DNA of 64,000 nt from Salegentibacter_A chungangensis (GTDB taxonomy: Bacteria; Bacteroidota; Bacteroidia; Flavobacteriales; Flavobacteriaceae). Position numbers and translations under genes: made by a program. Below the pieces are notes generated by a model, which searched no databases, was not told where the DNA came from, and worked only from the letters and a program-made list of their open reading frames with translations. How positions within the stretch are numbered: the first letter of the stretch is position 1; every line of letters starts with the position of its first letter. Location of the stretch: assembly GCF_042678405.1 (NCBI RefSeq), contig NZ_JBHTLI010000001.1, positions 744,001 through 808,000 on the forward strand. The letters are read 5' to 3'. Of the stretch, positions 34,697-42,685 are shown in pieces.

Positions 34697-34782
34697 AAAT
34701 CTCAAGAAGGGGTGCCCGTTTGGGCTGAGATCATACCCAATGAACCTGGGCAGGTAATGCTGCCAAGGGATTGCGCAAAGCG
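34697..34782 (+). promoter_or_regulatory. Thiamine pyrophosphate (TPP) riboswitch aptamer
   Basis: The conserved Thi-box elements appear in order: GGGGTGCCC (34709-34717), GGGCTGAGA (34722-34730), ACCC (34735-34738), GAACCTG (34742-34748), and GGTAATGCTGCCAAGGGA (about 34753-34770). These form helices P2-P5 of the THI element. It lies 117 nt before a TonB-dependent receptor gene and directly before a terminator, the layout of transcriptional control. When TPP is bound, the receptor should be switched off. Confidence 0.96.
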
Positions 34783-34795
34783 CAGTGTATGTTAC

Positions 34796-34842
34796 TCCTG
34801 AAAGAACCAAAAGTGCACGTGGTCTTTTCAGGATTTTTTTTA
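34796..34842 (+). terminator. Riboswitch-controlled intrinsic terminator
   Basis: CCTGAAA (34797-34803) pairs with TTTTCAGG, with an inner GACCA-like stem (ACCA/TGGT), followed by eight T. It sits between the TPP aptamer and the receptor start codon, so it is the expression platform. Confidence 0.85.
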
Positions 34843-34898
34843 TCAATTTTTTAATCACAGAATAATCGCCCCTTTTATTCGTAAAATTTTTGTTACGG

Positions 34899-37283
34899 AT
34901 GAAAAACGTATTATTTTTTGTAAGCCTGCTCTTACTTTCCTTGCAGGCTGTTGCACAGGAAAAATTCACTTTAAAAGGTCAGGTGACCGAGAAAGATGTA
35001 CCCATAAAGGATGTTACGGTATTTGCTATAGGAACCGGAAAAGGAACTCAAACCGATGCAGAAGGGAGATACAGCCTTAGTCTTGAACAGGGGAGCTATA
35101 CTATTCTTTTTTCCTACGGAAACCGAAAACGTCTTGAAATAAGGCTTACAGCCGATAAGGTGCTGGACGTAGATCTAAGCAATGCCCAGGAAGTGCTGGA
35201 CGAGGTGTTCTTGTCATCACTCAGGGTAAATGCCCAGTCTCCCATCACTTACAGCAATCTAAGCAATGAGGAGATAGCAGACCGAAATCTGGGGCAGGAT
35301 ATTCCTGTTTTAATGAATTATATGCCGAATGTGGTTACCACCACAGATGCCGGTGCCGGAGTTGGCTATACCGGAATCAGGGTGCGGGGCAGCGATGCTA
35401 CCCGGGTAAATGTGACCATTAACGGGGTGCCATATAACGATGCCGAAAGTCAGGGCACCTTCTGGGTGAATCTGGGAGATTTTGCCTCTTCGGTAGAAAA
35501 CCTGCAACTGCAAAGAGGTGTTGGTACGTCTACCAATGGAGCCGGAGCCTTTGGGGCCAGTCTTAATATTCTTACAGACGGTTATAGTGAAGAGGCTAAT
35601 GCCGAGATCGCTAACTCTTATGGGTCCTACAATACCCATAAACACACGGTTAAATTCAGTTCCGGATTGCTGAACGAGCATTTTGAAATTGCAGGCCGAC
35701 TTTCAAAAATTGAAAGCGACGGGTATATAGACCGTGCCACCAGCGACCTGAAGTCGTATTTTCTTCAGGGAACTTATGTAGATGAAAACACCCTTGTAAA
35801 AGCCCTTACTTTTGGAGGCAGTGAAAAGACTTACCAGGCCTGGTACGGGATTGACGGGGAAACCCTGGAAAACGACCGGACCTTTAATCCTGCCGGGTTG
35901 TATACCGATGAGGATGGAAATGTGAAATTTTACGATAACCAGACAGATAACTATAAACAGGACCATTTCCAGTTGCTGTGGAATCAGGATTATAATGAGA
36001 ACTGGTCTTCAAATATCGCGCTGCATTATACTTACGGGCGAGGATATTACGAAGAGTATGAGGAGGATGCGAGCCTGATGGAATTCGGCCTTGAGCCTTT
36101 TATGTCTAATGGAGAGGAAGTAACCACATCAGACCTTGTTGGCACAAAATGGCTGGACAATCATTTTTACGGGACTACCTTCAGCCTTAATTATGAAAAC
36201 AACAATCTTGACCTTATTCTTGGAGGGGGCTGGAACCGTTACGAAGGCGATCACTTTGGGGAGGTGGTCTATACAAGATTCGCAAGAAATAACGACCCTT
36301 ACGAGCCGTATTATGAAAATACGGGCGTGAAGACCGATTTTAATGTGTACGGAAAAGTAACCTATGCCATTTCTGATAAGCTTGCCGTTTATGGAGATCT
36401 TCAGCTAAGAACGATCGATTATAAGACCGAAGGAGTGCTTGCTGATCAGAGCCTCTTCGATGTTGACGATTCTTTTTCCTTCTTCAATCCCAAAGCCGGA
36501 TTTACCTATGAGCTGAACAGGGAAAATCAGTTTTACTTTTCTTACGCCAGGGCGCATCGTGAGCCAAGCAGGAGCGACTATGAAAATGGCGATCCGGAGC
36601 CCGAGGAGTTAAATGATTTTGAACTGGGCTGGAGATATGCTGCACCAAAAGTGAAGCTGAACACCAATCTTTATCTGATGGATTATCGCAATCAGCTGGT
36701 GCTTACCGGCGGAATTGATGATGTGGGAGCCTTTGTGAGAGAGAACAGTGGTAACAGTTACAGGCTGGGCCTTGAAATTGATGCCGATATCAGGTTTTCA
36801 AATAAATTCAGCATAAGGCCGAACCTGGCGGTGAGCCGAAATAAGAATGTAGACTATGTGGCAACATGGGACGGAGAACTGGTAGATTACGGAGATACTG
36901 ATATTTCCTATTCTCCCGAAATAGTGGCCGGGAATGTTGTTAATTACACCCCTGTTAACGGACTGGAGCTCAAGCTCTTTTCAAAGTATGTGGGCGAACA
37001 GTATATGAGCAATTTTGAGGCGGAAGGATCTAAGCTGGACAGCTATTTCGTAACCGATTTCAATGTGCAGTATACCTGGAAAAATGCGCCTTTGTTTAAA
37101 GAGATCGTCTTTACAGGCCTGGTAAATAATATCTTTGATGAAGAATATGTTTCGAACGGCTATTATTACACCTACAATATTCCTAATGCTGAGCTTCCGG
37201 GAGGGCAGGAAACCTTTGACGGTGCCGGTTATTACCCGCAGGCTACTGTTAATTATTTAGCCGGGATCACCCTTAAATTTTAA
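34899..37283 (+). CDS. TonB-dependent outer-membrane receptor, putative thiamin/TPP-precursor uptake
   Basis: 794 residues from the ATG at 34899: signal peptide (FVSLLLLSLQAVAQ), a carboxypeptidase-like beta-sandwich (about residues 22-95), plug domain (VLMNYMPNVVTTTDAGAGVGYTGIRVRGSD; VENLQLQRGVGTSTNGAGAFG) and a 22-strand-type barrel ending in Phe (LAGITLKF). The TPP riboswitch and terminator in its leader link it to thiamin supply, as in the Omr1 receptors reported for Bacteroidetes. An in-frame TTG at 34890 is a less likely start. It needs TonB-ExbBD energy. No thiamin salvage enzyme is adjacent; a PnuC-type transporter lies about 8 kb upstream under separate control. Confidence 0.93.
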   Translation: MKNVLFFVSLLLLSLQAVAQEKFTLKGQVTEKDVPIKDVTVFAIGTGKGTQTDAEGRYSLSLEQGSYTILFSYGNRKRLEIRLTADKVLDVDLSNAQEVLDEVFLSSLRVNAQSPITYSNLSNEEIADRNLGQDIPVLMNYMPNVVTTTDAGAGVGYTGIRVRGSDATRVNVTINGVPYNDAESQGTFWVNLGDFASSVENLQLQRGVGTSTNGAGAFGASLNILTDGYSEEANAEIANSYGSYNTHKHTVKFSSGLLNEHFEIAGRLSKIESDGYIDRATSDLKSYFLQGTYVDENTLVKALTFGGSEKTYQAWYGIDGETLENDRTFNPAGLYTDEDGNVKFYDNQTDNYKQDHFQLLWNQDYNENWSSNIALHYTYGRGYYEEYEEDASLMEFGLEPFMSNGEEVTTSDLVGTKWLDNHFYGTTFSLNYENNNLDLILGGGWNRYEGDHFGEVVYTRFARNNDPYEPYYENTGVKTDFNVYGKVTYAISDKLAVYGDLQLRTIDYKTEGVLADQSLFDVDDSFSFFNPKAGFTYELNRENQFYFSYARAHREPSRSDYENGDPEPEELNDFELGWRYAAPKVKLNTNLYLMDYRNQLVLTGGIDDVGAFVRENSGNSYRLGLEIDADIRFSNKFSIRPNLAVSRNKNVDYVATWDGELVDYGDTDISYSPEIVAGNVVNYTPVNGLELKLFSKYVGEQYMSNFEAEGSKLDSYFVTDFNVQYTWKNAPLFKEIVFTGLVNNIFDEEYVSNGYYYTYNIPNAELPGGQETFDGAGYYPQATVNYLAGITLKF

Positions 37284-37300
37284 ATTTGTTGAAATGCGAG

Positions 37301-37339
37301 CCTTTCTCTTTCCTTTAAACAGGAAGGGAAAGGTTTTTT
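37301..37339 (+). terminator. Terminator of the TonB-dependent receptor gene
   Basis: CCTTT-TCTTTCCT (37301-37314) pairs imperfectly with AGGAAGGGAAAGG (37321-37333), followed by TTTTTT. Confidence 0.75.
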
Positions 37340-37769
37340 AATTGTAGACTTCGATGGTGTTGCCTCTGCGTTCCACCCGGTAGGCCTTCATTGCATACTG
37401 GCCTTCTCCCTTGGTCAGTTCTCCGGTAATGATGCTGTATTCGTTTCCGTCATCACAATTGCATTTTGCGGTAAGACCTTCAACCACCATTGCAGAACAA
37501 CTGCTCGGGGGATGATTCGGGTCGCTTAATTCAAATGCGGTGTATTGGGAGTTGTTAACGTTATACACCACGATCCCTTTAATCCCGTAATTATAAGTTG
37601 TATAGTGATTGCCCGGATACTGCAGGTTATTATACTCCGGAAGATCGAGATTAAGCTGTATCCTGAAGTTGAGATCCACGAGATTAGGATTTCTTTCATT
37701 TACATCGTCATTAGCGGAACAGCCCGTTAATAAAGCCATAAGGAGCAGGACAAAAAGTGAATTTTTCAT
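37338..37769 (-). CDS. Lipoprotein with a degenerate Rieske-like fold
   Basis: The 143-residue lipoprotein has lipobox LLTGCS (Cys17). The C-terminal half, KCNCDDGNEYSIITGELTKGEG then MKAYRVERRGNTIEVYN, follows the strand and loop order of Rieske domains, which end CxCHGSxF...GxxxxGPA...Y.V...G..I.V. However, the two His ligands are missing, and the first cluster box is changed to HPPSSCSAM. So an iron-sulfur cluster is unlikely, although four Cys are retained. Similar short lipoproteins occur in flavobacteria without known function. It is convergent with the TonB-receptor gene and divergent from greA. Confidence 0.7.
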   Translation of the reverse strand: MKNSLFVLLLMALLTGCSANDDVNERNPNLVDLNFRIQLNLDLPEYNNLQYPGNHYTTYNYGIKGIVVYNVNNSQYTAFELSDPNHPPSSCSAMVVEGLTAKCNCDDGNEYSIITGELTKGEGQYAMKAYRVERRGNTIEVYN

Positions 37770-37801
37770 AGAATTGTGTCTTTCAACCTAAAATAATATA
37801 A

Positions 37802-37832
37802 TTGTATTGATTGATTAAATTTACTATCTTTG
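37802..37832 (+). promoter_or_regulatory. Predicted promoter upstream of greA
   Basis: TTG (37802-37804), a 20-nt spacer and TATCTTTG (37825-37832), an exact -7 match. Transcription would start near 37838, giving a leader of about 180 nt before greA. Confidence 0.65.
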
Positions 37833-37839
37833 ATAAGGT

Positions 37840-37868
37840 AAATCCCGTTTAAAAATGGGATTTTTTCT
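37840..37868 (+). terminator. Terminator-like hairpin at the very start of the greA leader
   Basis: AAATCCC (37840-37846) pairs with GGGATTT (37857-37863), followed by a run of T. It lies within 10 nt of the predicted transcription start and no gene ends before it, so it is either an early attenuator or releases a tiny RNA. Confidence 0.6.
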
Positions 37869-38020
37869 GTTAATAAAGGAGCTAATGTTTAATTTGCCAA
37901 AATTAAGCTTATAAATCCTGATATTTTCTATTCACGAAAATTAATTTATTACAAAGAAACGTATTTTCTATTGTTCAGTCCGGGACTTAAACGGAGCTGT
38001 AAATATTAAACGATTAAGTT

Positions 38021-38497
38021 ATGAGTAAAGTATCTTATTATACCGAAGAGGGGCTTAAGAAGTTAAGGGATGAACTTAACCATCTTAAGGACGTAGAACG
38101 CCCTAAGGCTTCTCAGGCCATAGCCGAAGCCAGGGATAAGGGAGATTTAAGTGAGAATGCCGAATATGATGCAGCTAAGGAAGCCCAGGGCTTGCTTGAA
38201 ATGAGAATCTCCAAGATGGAAGAAGTGGTGGCCAATGCAAGAGTAATTGACGAATCGCAACTGGATACCTCCAAGGCGCTGGTGCACTCCTGTGTTCGTA
38301 TAAAGAACCAGACCAACGGCGCCGAAATGAAATATAAACTGGTAGCCCAGAGTGAAGCCGATCTTAAGACCGGTAAAATATCTGTAGATTCCCCAATTGG
38401 AAAAGGGCTTCTTGGAAAAGAAGTTGGAGATGTTGCTGAAATTGAAGTTCCTAATGGAACTATGAAATTCGAAGTTCTGGAGATCTGGCGGGAATAA
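38021..38497 (+). CDS. greA: Transcription elongation factor GreA
   Basis: 158 residues: an N-terminal coiled coil (YYTEEGLKKLRDELNHLKDVERPKASQAIAEARDKGDLSENAEYDAAKE) with the acidic tip DLSENAEYDAAK that reaches the polymerase active site, and a C-terminal FKBP-like domain (ISVDSPIGKGLLGKEVGD). GreA stimulates cleavage of backtracked transcripts. Full length. It follows an unusually structured leader. Confidence 0.97.
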   Translation: MSKVSYYTEEGLKKLRDELNHLKDVERPKASQAIAEARDKGDLSENAEYDAAKEAQGLLEMRISKMEEVVANARVIDESQLDTSKALVHSCVRIKNQTNGAEMKYKLVAQSEADLKTGKISVDSPIGKGLLGKEVGDVAEIEVPNGTMKFEVLEIWRE

Positions 38498-38600
38498 TCC
38501 TACTAGTTTAACGCGAAAACACAATCCTTTTCACATTCCTTAACGCAAGGTCTTGAAAAGGATTTTTATTTTTATACAACCTAACCAAACAATCAATATT

Positions 38601-38990
38601 ATGTCAACCATATTCAGAAAAATTGTACGGGGGGAACTACCCTGTTACAAGATCGCAGAAGACAGCCAGTTTATGGCTTTTCTCGATGTGAATCCCAATA
38701 CCAAAGGGCATACCCTTTGTATTCCAAAAAAAGAAGTAGATAAATTATTCGACCTCGAAGAAGGAGCTTACCAGGAATTGATGAGATTCTCGAGAAAAGT
38801 GGCTTTAGCCCTGGAAAAGACCGTTCCGTGTAAAAGAGTGGGGATGGCCGTAGTTGGGCTTGAAGTGCCACACGCTCACGTGCATCTAATTCCTCTTAAC
38901 AGTATGGACGATATGAATTTTTCGAATAAATATCATATGGAAGATGAAGAATTCAAGGAGCTTGCTAAATCTGTTCACGTAAATCTCTAA
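38601..38990 (+). CDS. HIT-family protein (Hint-type nucleotide hydrolase)
   Basis: From the ATG at 38601 it encodes 129 residues starting MSTIFRKIVRGELPCYKIAED, the usual start of bacterial HIT proteins. The histidine triad is HAHVHLIPL (about residues 93-101); GHTLCIPKKEVDKLFDL precedes it. Such enzymes hydrolyse AMP-linked small molecules. An in-frame upstream ATG at 38553 would add 16 unrelated hydrophobic residues and is rejected. The stop overlaps the next ATG by one base (TAATG). Confidence 0.94.
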   Translation: MSTIFRKIVRGELPCYKIAEDSQFMAFLDVNPNTKGHTLCIPKKEVDKLFDLEEGAYQELMRFSRKVALALEKTVPCKRVGMAVVGLEVPHAHVHLIPLNSMDDMNFSNKYHMEDEEFKELAKSVHVNL

Positions 38991-39400
38991 TGGAATTAAA
39001 GCAGTTTAAATTAAGTCTTGAATTGCGGGTAGACTGGAGCGATCTGGATATGTATAAACACGTGAACAACCTCACTTTTATGCGGTTCCTGCAGTCCGGA
39101 AGAGTGAATTTTTGGGAAGCCACCGGTATATATGATACTTATGAGGATTCTAACAAGGGAACGATGCTTGTTTCAACGCATTGTGATTTTAAGAAATCTC
39201 TTTTTTACCCCGGGAAGGCCATTGTAAAGACAAAACTCGGGTTTATAAAGAATTCCAGCTTTAGTCTGGATCATATCATTCTTGATGAGCAGGGAGATAT
39301 CTGTGCCACCGGTAAAGATGTAGTGGTATGTTTCGATTTTAATGAGAACAAGACTTTCAGGATCCCCGATGAGCTTCGGAAGAAGATGAAGCAGTTCTAA
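38990..39400 (+). CDS. Acyl-CoA thioesterase, hotdog fold (4HBT family)
   Basis: At 136 residues it has VDWSDLDMYKHVNNLTFMRFLQSGRVNFW, the typical 4-hydroxybenzoyl-CoA thioesterase-like motif with the catalytic Asp. This is followed by the long hotdog helix and VSTHCDFKKSLFYPGKAIV. It likely hydrolyses a short or medium acyl-CoA. It is coupled to the HIT gene by the TAATG overlap. Its stop codon overlaps that of the convergent histidine kinase gene. Confidence 0.88.
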   Translation: MELKQFKLSLELRVDWSDLDMYKHVNNLTFMRFLQSGRVNFWEATGIYDTYEDSNKGTMLVSTHCDFKKSLFYPGKAIVKTKLGFIKNSSFSLDHIILDEQGDICATGKDVVVCFDFNENKTFRIPDELRKKMKQF

Positions 39401-40545
39401 AGCTTTTTAAGGCTTATTTTGAAGGTGGTCCCTTTATTGATCTCAGAGTGGTCCACCTTGATCCTTCCGCGGTGATACTCCTCAATAATTCTCTTTGCAA
39501 GGGAGAGCCCTAATCCCCAGCCTCGCTTTTTGGTGGTTTGTCCCGGCTCGAAGATCCTGCGGAACTTGCTTTTTTCTATCCCTTTGCCCGTGTCGCTTAT
39601 ATAGATATACGCCCATTTCTGATCCTCCCTTATCCTGATGTTGATCTTTCCTTTGCCGCGCATAGCATCTATGGCGTTCTTTACAAGGTTTTCTATGGTC
39701 CAGCTGTATAGTTGCTCATTAAGCGCTACATTAATAGGTTCTTCGGGCACATCTATGGAGAATTCGATAAGGCTGGAGCTTCTTGACTGTAAATAATCAA
39801 AACTCTCCTGGGTGGCTTCCACAATGTTCGTTTCCTTCAAAAGAGGGGCAGATCCTATTTTTGAGAAACGCTCGGTGATGGTCTTTAACCGGTCGATATC
39901 CTTTTCCATTTCGGCTACATAGGAATCGTTAACATTTTCAGACTTCAGGATCTCTGTCCAGCCAATAAGGGAAGATAAAGGAGTCCCGATCTGGTGGGCG
40001 GTCTCTTTGGCCATCCCAGCCCATAATTTATTCTGTTCGCTGTTCTTGGCCGTGGTATAAAAGAAGTAAACAACCCCGATAAAAAGGAACCCTATAAGAG
40101 TGAGCCCAATAGGATAGAATTTCAGTTTATTAAGAACAGGGGAGTTGCCGTAGTAGATATATTGTTTTTCACCCTCCCCAAGATTGATGATTATAGGATC
40201 GTTTTCAGACCTCATCCTTTGGAGATAATCCCTTGCCTTCTCTTTATTCTCCAGGATTGCAGGGTCAATATTAGAGGTATACGCAATTTCCCCACGTTCA
40301 TTGGTATGGATTATCGGGATGCTGGTGTTGTTATTCAGGATTTCGAGTACCAGGTCAAGATCAGCATCTTCAGGGGCGCTGTTAAGTTCTTCCTGGGCCT
40401 TAGCCCATATATTCATCTTAGCCCTTTCATCTTCCTTCAATCTCTGAAAGAAAATGGAGGTATTCCATAAGACCAGGGTGACAACGGCAAGGCAGGATAC
40501 AACTATGAACCAGCGATTAAAGGTACGCTCATCTGTAAAATTCAT
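39397..40545 (-). CDS. Membrane sensor histidine kinase
   Basis: 382 residues: helix 1 (about 12-34), a periplasmic region of about 90 residues with a long charged helix, helix 2 (about 142-162), then dimerisation and phosphoacceptor box AKETAHQIGTPLSSLIGWTEIL (His about 184) and the ATPase domain (ENLVKNAIDAMRGKG; SDTGKGIEKSKFRRIFEPG; KRGWGLGLSLAKRI). The H-box HQIGTP is of the type common in Bacteroidota stand-alone kinases. No response regulator adjoins it. The TAG stop overlaps the TAA of the thioesterase gene within CTAA. Confidence 0.92.
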   Translation of the reverse strand: MNFTDERTFNRWFIVVSCLAVVTLVLWNTSIFFQRLKEDERAKMNIWAKAQEELNSAPEDADLDLVLEILNNNTSIPIIHTNERGEIAYTSNIDPAILENKEKARDYLQRMRSENDPIIINLGEGEKQYIYYGNSPVLNKLKFYPIGLTLIGFLFIGVVYFFYTTAKNSEQNKLWAGMAKETAHQIGTPLSSLIGWTEILKSENVNDSYVAEMEKDIDRLKTITERFSKIGSAPLLKETNIVEATQESFDYLQSRSSSLIEFSIDVPEEPINVALNEQLYSWTIENLVKNAIDAMRGKGKINIRIREDQKWAYIYISDTGKGIEKSKFRRIFEPGQTTKKRGWGLGLSLAKRIIEEYHRGRIKVDHSEINKGTTFKISLKKL

Positions 40546-40635
40546 TAATCTGTGTAAGATTTAGATAATTTAAAGATAAGTGTTTTTATAGAATATTATT
40601 GTGAGATCGCGCTTTTCATTCCTTGGGTGTTTCGT

Positions 40636-40643
40636 TACCTTTG
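40636..40643 (+). promoter_or_regulatory. Predicted -7 box of the flavin reductase gene
   Basis: TACCTTTG is an exact match to TAnnTTTG, 15 nt before the ATG at 40659; the leader would be very short. This excludes the in-frame start at 40623. Confidence 0.55.
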
Positions 40644-40658
40644 CTAAAAATTTTTAGC

Positions 40659-41531
40659 ATGTTAAGCATTAACCCTAAGGAAGTCAGTACCGGGAAACTT
40701 CATAAGTATCTGTTGGGTGCGGTTGGTCCCAGGCCTATCGCCTTTGCCAGCACCATAGATGAAGAAGGGAACCCTAATTTATCGCCTTTCAGTTATTTCA
40801 ATGTATTTAGTGCCAACCCGCCGATCCTTATTTTTTCTCCGGCAAGAAGAGGAAGAGATAATACGGTGAAACATACTTACAATAATGTGAAGGCCGTTAA
40901 GGAATGTGTGATCAATATCGTGAATTACGATATGGTGCAGCAAATGTCTTTATCGAGTACTGAATATGCCGAAGGGGTGAACGAGTTTGATAAATCAGGA
41001 CTTACAATGCTCAAGTCAGATCTTGTGAAGCCCTACAGGGTAGCCGAGTCTCCTGTTCAGTTTGAATGTAAGGTGAACGAGGTGGTGGAGCTTGGTCCTG
41101 ACGGGGGAGCGGGAAACCTGGTGATCTGTGAGGTGCTTAAAATTCATATCAATGAAGATGTTCTTGATGAAGAGCAGCATATAGATCAGCATAAGATAGA
41201 TCAGGTGGCCAGAATGGGCGGTAACTGGTATACCCGTGCCAATATGGGAATGTTCGAGGTGCCGAAGCCGCTTTCGACACTGGGAATAGGTGTGGATGCT
41301 ATTCCGAAGGAAATAAGGGAAAGCAAGGTCCTTACCGGGAATGACCTCGGGAAACTGGGGAATGTGGAAAGCCTGCCTGCAGAAGCAGAGATCAGCGATT
41401 ACCTTAAAAACAATCCCGAAGCCGCTGAAATCGTAAAATCAAAAGACCAGAAAAAAATTCATACTCAGGCTCAGTTGCTTCTTGAAAAGGATCAGCCGGA
41501 AGATGCCTGGAAAATACTATTAGCAAAATAA
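40659..41531 (+). CDS. Flavin reductase-like FMN-binding protein
   Basis: The 290-residue protein belongs to the flavin reductase/DIM6-NTAB group: KYLLGAVGPRPIAFASTIDEEGNPNLSPFSYFNVFSANPPIL is the FMN-binding split barrel signature. It continues with CVINIVNYDMVQQMSLSS and ends with a helical segment not found in minimal family members (about residues 235-290). The electron donor and partner are unknown. DUF3127 follows 6 bases later, so they are probably one operon. Confidence 0.87.
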   Translation: MLSINPKEVSTGKLHKYLLGAVGPRPIAFASTIDEEGNPNLSPFSYFNVFSANPPILIFSPARRGRDNTVKHTYNNVKAVKECVINIVNYDMVQQMSLSSTEYAEGVNEFDKSGLTMLKSDLVKPYRVAESPVQFECKVNEVVELGPDGGAGNLVICEVLKIHINEDVLDEEQHIDQHKIDQVARMGGNWYTRANMGMFEVPKPLSTLGIGVDAIPKEIRESKVLTGNDLGKLGNVESLPAEAEISDYLKNNPEAAEIVKSKDQKKIHTQAQLLLEKDQPEDAWKILLAK

Positions 41532-41537
41532 AAGAAG

Positions 41538-41912
41538 ATGGAAGTACAAGGAAAAATTAAACTGATAGGAGATACCAAGACCTTCGGAAATAACGGATTC
41601 AGAAAAAGAGAAGTGGTGGTGACTACAGAGGAGCAGTATCCTCAGCATTTACTTGTAGAATTTGTTCAGGATAAATGTGATCTTTTAAACAACTATCAGG
41701 TGGGACAGCCTGTAAAGATTGGGATAAACCTTAGAGGAAGAGAATGGGTAAGCCCTCAGGGAGAGACTAAATATTTTAATTCTATCCAGGGATGGAGAAT
41801 TGAAAACCTTCAGCCGGAGCAGCCGGGACAGGGGCAAAGTGTTCCGCCGCCGGATAATTTTGAACCTGCGAACGACCTCAACGAAGATGATTTTGATGAC
41901 CTTCCGTTCTAG
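41538..41912 (+). CDS. DUF3127-family OB-fold protein
   Basis: 124 residues beginning MEVQGKIKLIGDTKTFGNNGFRKREVVVTT, with HLLVEFVQDKCDLLNNYQVGQ and WVSPQGETKYFNSIQGW: this is DUF3127. It has a single-strand-DNA-binding-like OB fold and an SSB-like acidic tail DDFDDLPF. The tail is nearly identical in kind to the C-terminal tip of ssb at 4052, so the protein may bind the same partners. Function unproven. A strong terminator follows. Confidence 0.85.
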   Translation: MEVQGKIKLIGDTKTFGNNGFRKREVVVTTEEQYPQHLLVEFVQDKCDLLNNYQVGQPVKIGINLRGREWVSPQGETKYFNSIQGWRIENLQPEQPGQGQSVPPPDNFEPANDLNEDDFDDLPF

Positions 41913-41931
41913 GAAGCATAGATGTTTTATG

Positions 41932-41970
41932 AAAAGCTTAGTAACGAATTAACGTTGCTAAGCTTTTTTG
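41932..41970 (+). terminator. Rho-independent terminator of the flavin reductase/DUF3127 unit
   Basis: CTTAGTAACG pairs with CGTTGCTAAG (one wobble), extended by AAAAG/CTTTT, followed by a T-run. Confidence 0.88.
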
Positions 41971-42017
41971 TTTTAAGGCTTTGGCTTATTTTTCAGTAAT
42001 CCCTAAAATCCAGAAAA

Positions 42018-42656
42018 TTGTATTTCTTAAAACCCCGGGAAGAATTTCCACCGCTTAAGTATGCAGACTCCCAGGGCCTTTTGGCTATCGGTGGAGAGCT
42101 GTCTGTGGAAAGGTTGATCTCTGCCTATAACAAAGGGATCTTTCCGTGGTATGATGAGTCTCAACCGGTATTATGGTGGTGTCCGGACCCCAGGATGGTG
42201 ATGTTTCCGGAGAACCTGAAGGTCTCAAAGAGTATGAAGCAATTGCTGAAAAAGGATCCCTTCAGGGTTACCTATAACCAGGATTTTAAGGCGGTGATAG
42301 AGAATTGTGCAGCGGTGCGGCGAAAGGGGCAGCACGGCACCTGGATCACCCCGGAGATGGAAGAGGTGTATACTGAGTTACATAAAATGGGGATCGCCCA
42401 GTCTGTTGAGGTCTGGCAGGATGATAAGCTGGTGGGTGGATTATATGGGATCTATCTGGAGGATAAGAAGGTCTTTTGCGGAGAAAGCATGTTCACCGCG
42501 GTGAGCAATGCTTCTAAGTTCGGGTTTATTAAAATGGTTCAGAAGTTAAGGGCTGCCGGGGTTAAACTTATCGATTGCCAGGTGTATACTGCACACCTTG
42601 AAAGCCTGGGAGCCGAAGAGATTCCCCGGGATGAATTTTTAGAATACCTGGAATAG
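42018..42656 (+). CDS. aat: Leucyl/phenylalanyl-tRNA-protein transferase
   Basis: 212 residues, TTG start at 42018 giving MYFLKPREEFPP. Aat adds Leu or Phe to proteins with N-terminal Lys or Arg, marking them for ClpAP/ClpS degradation. Motifs are GLLAIGGELSVERLISAYNKGIFPWY, LWWCPDPRMVMFP, GTWITPEM, VEVWQDDKLVGGLYGI and FCGESMF. Length and order are standard. Confidence 0.95.
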   Translation: MYFLKPREEFPPLKYADSQGLLAIGGELSVERLISAYNKGIFPWYDESQPVLWWCPDPRMVMFPENLKVSKSMKQLLKKDPFRVTYNQDFKAVIENCAAVRRKGQHGTWITPEMEEVYTELHKMGIAQSVEVWQDDKLVGGLYGIYLEDKKVFCGESMFTAVSNASKFGFIKMVQKLRAAGVKLIDCQVYTAHLESLGAEEIPRDEFLEYLE

Positions 42657-42685
42657 TGAGGCCGTCAGTAATTTAATTCAAAGGT

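Noticed and set aside
34670..34969. 99-codon leftward ORF
   Set aside because: Antisense to the TPP riboswitch and the start of the receptor gene.
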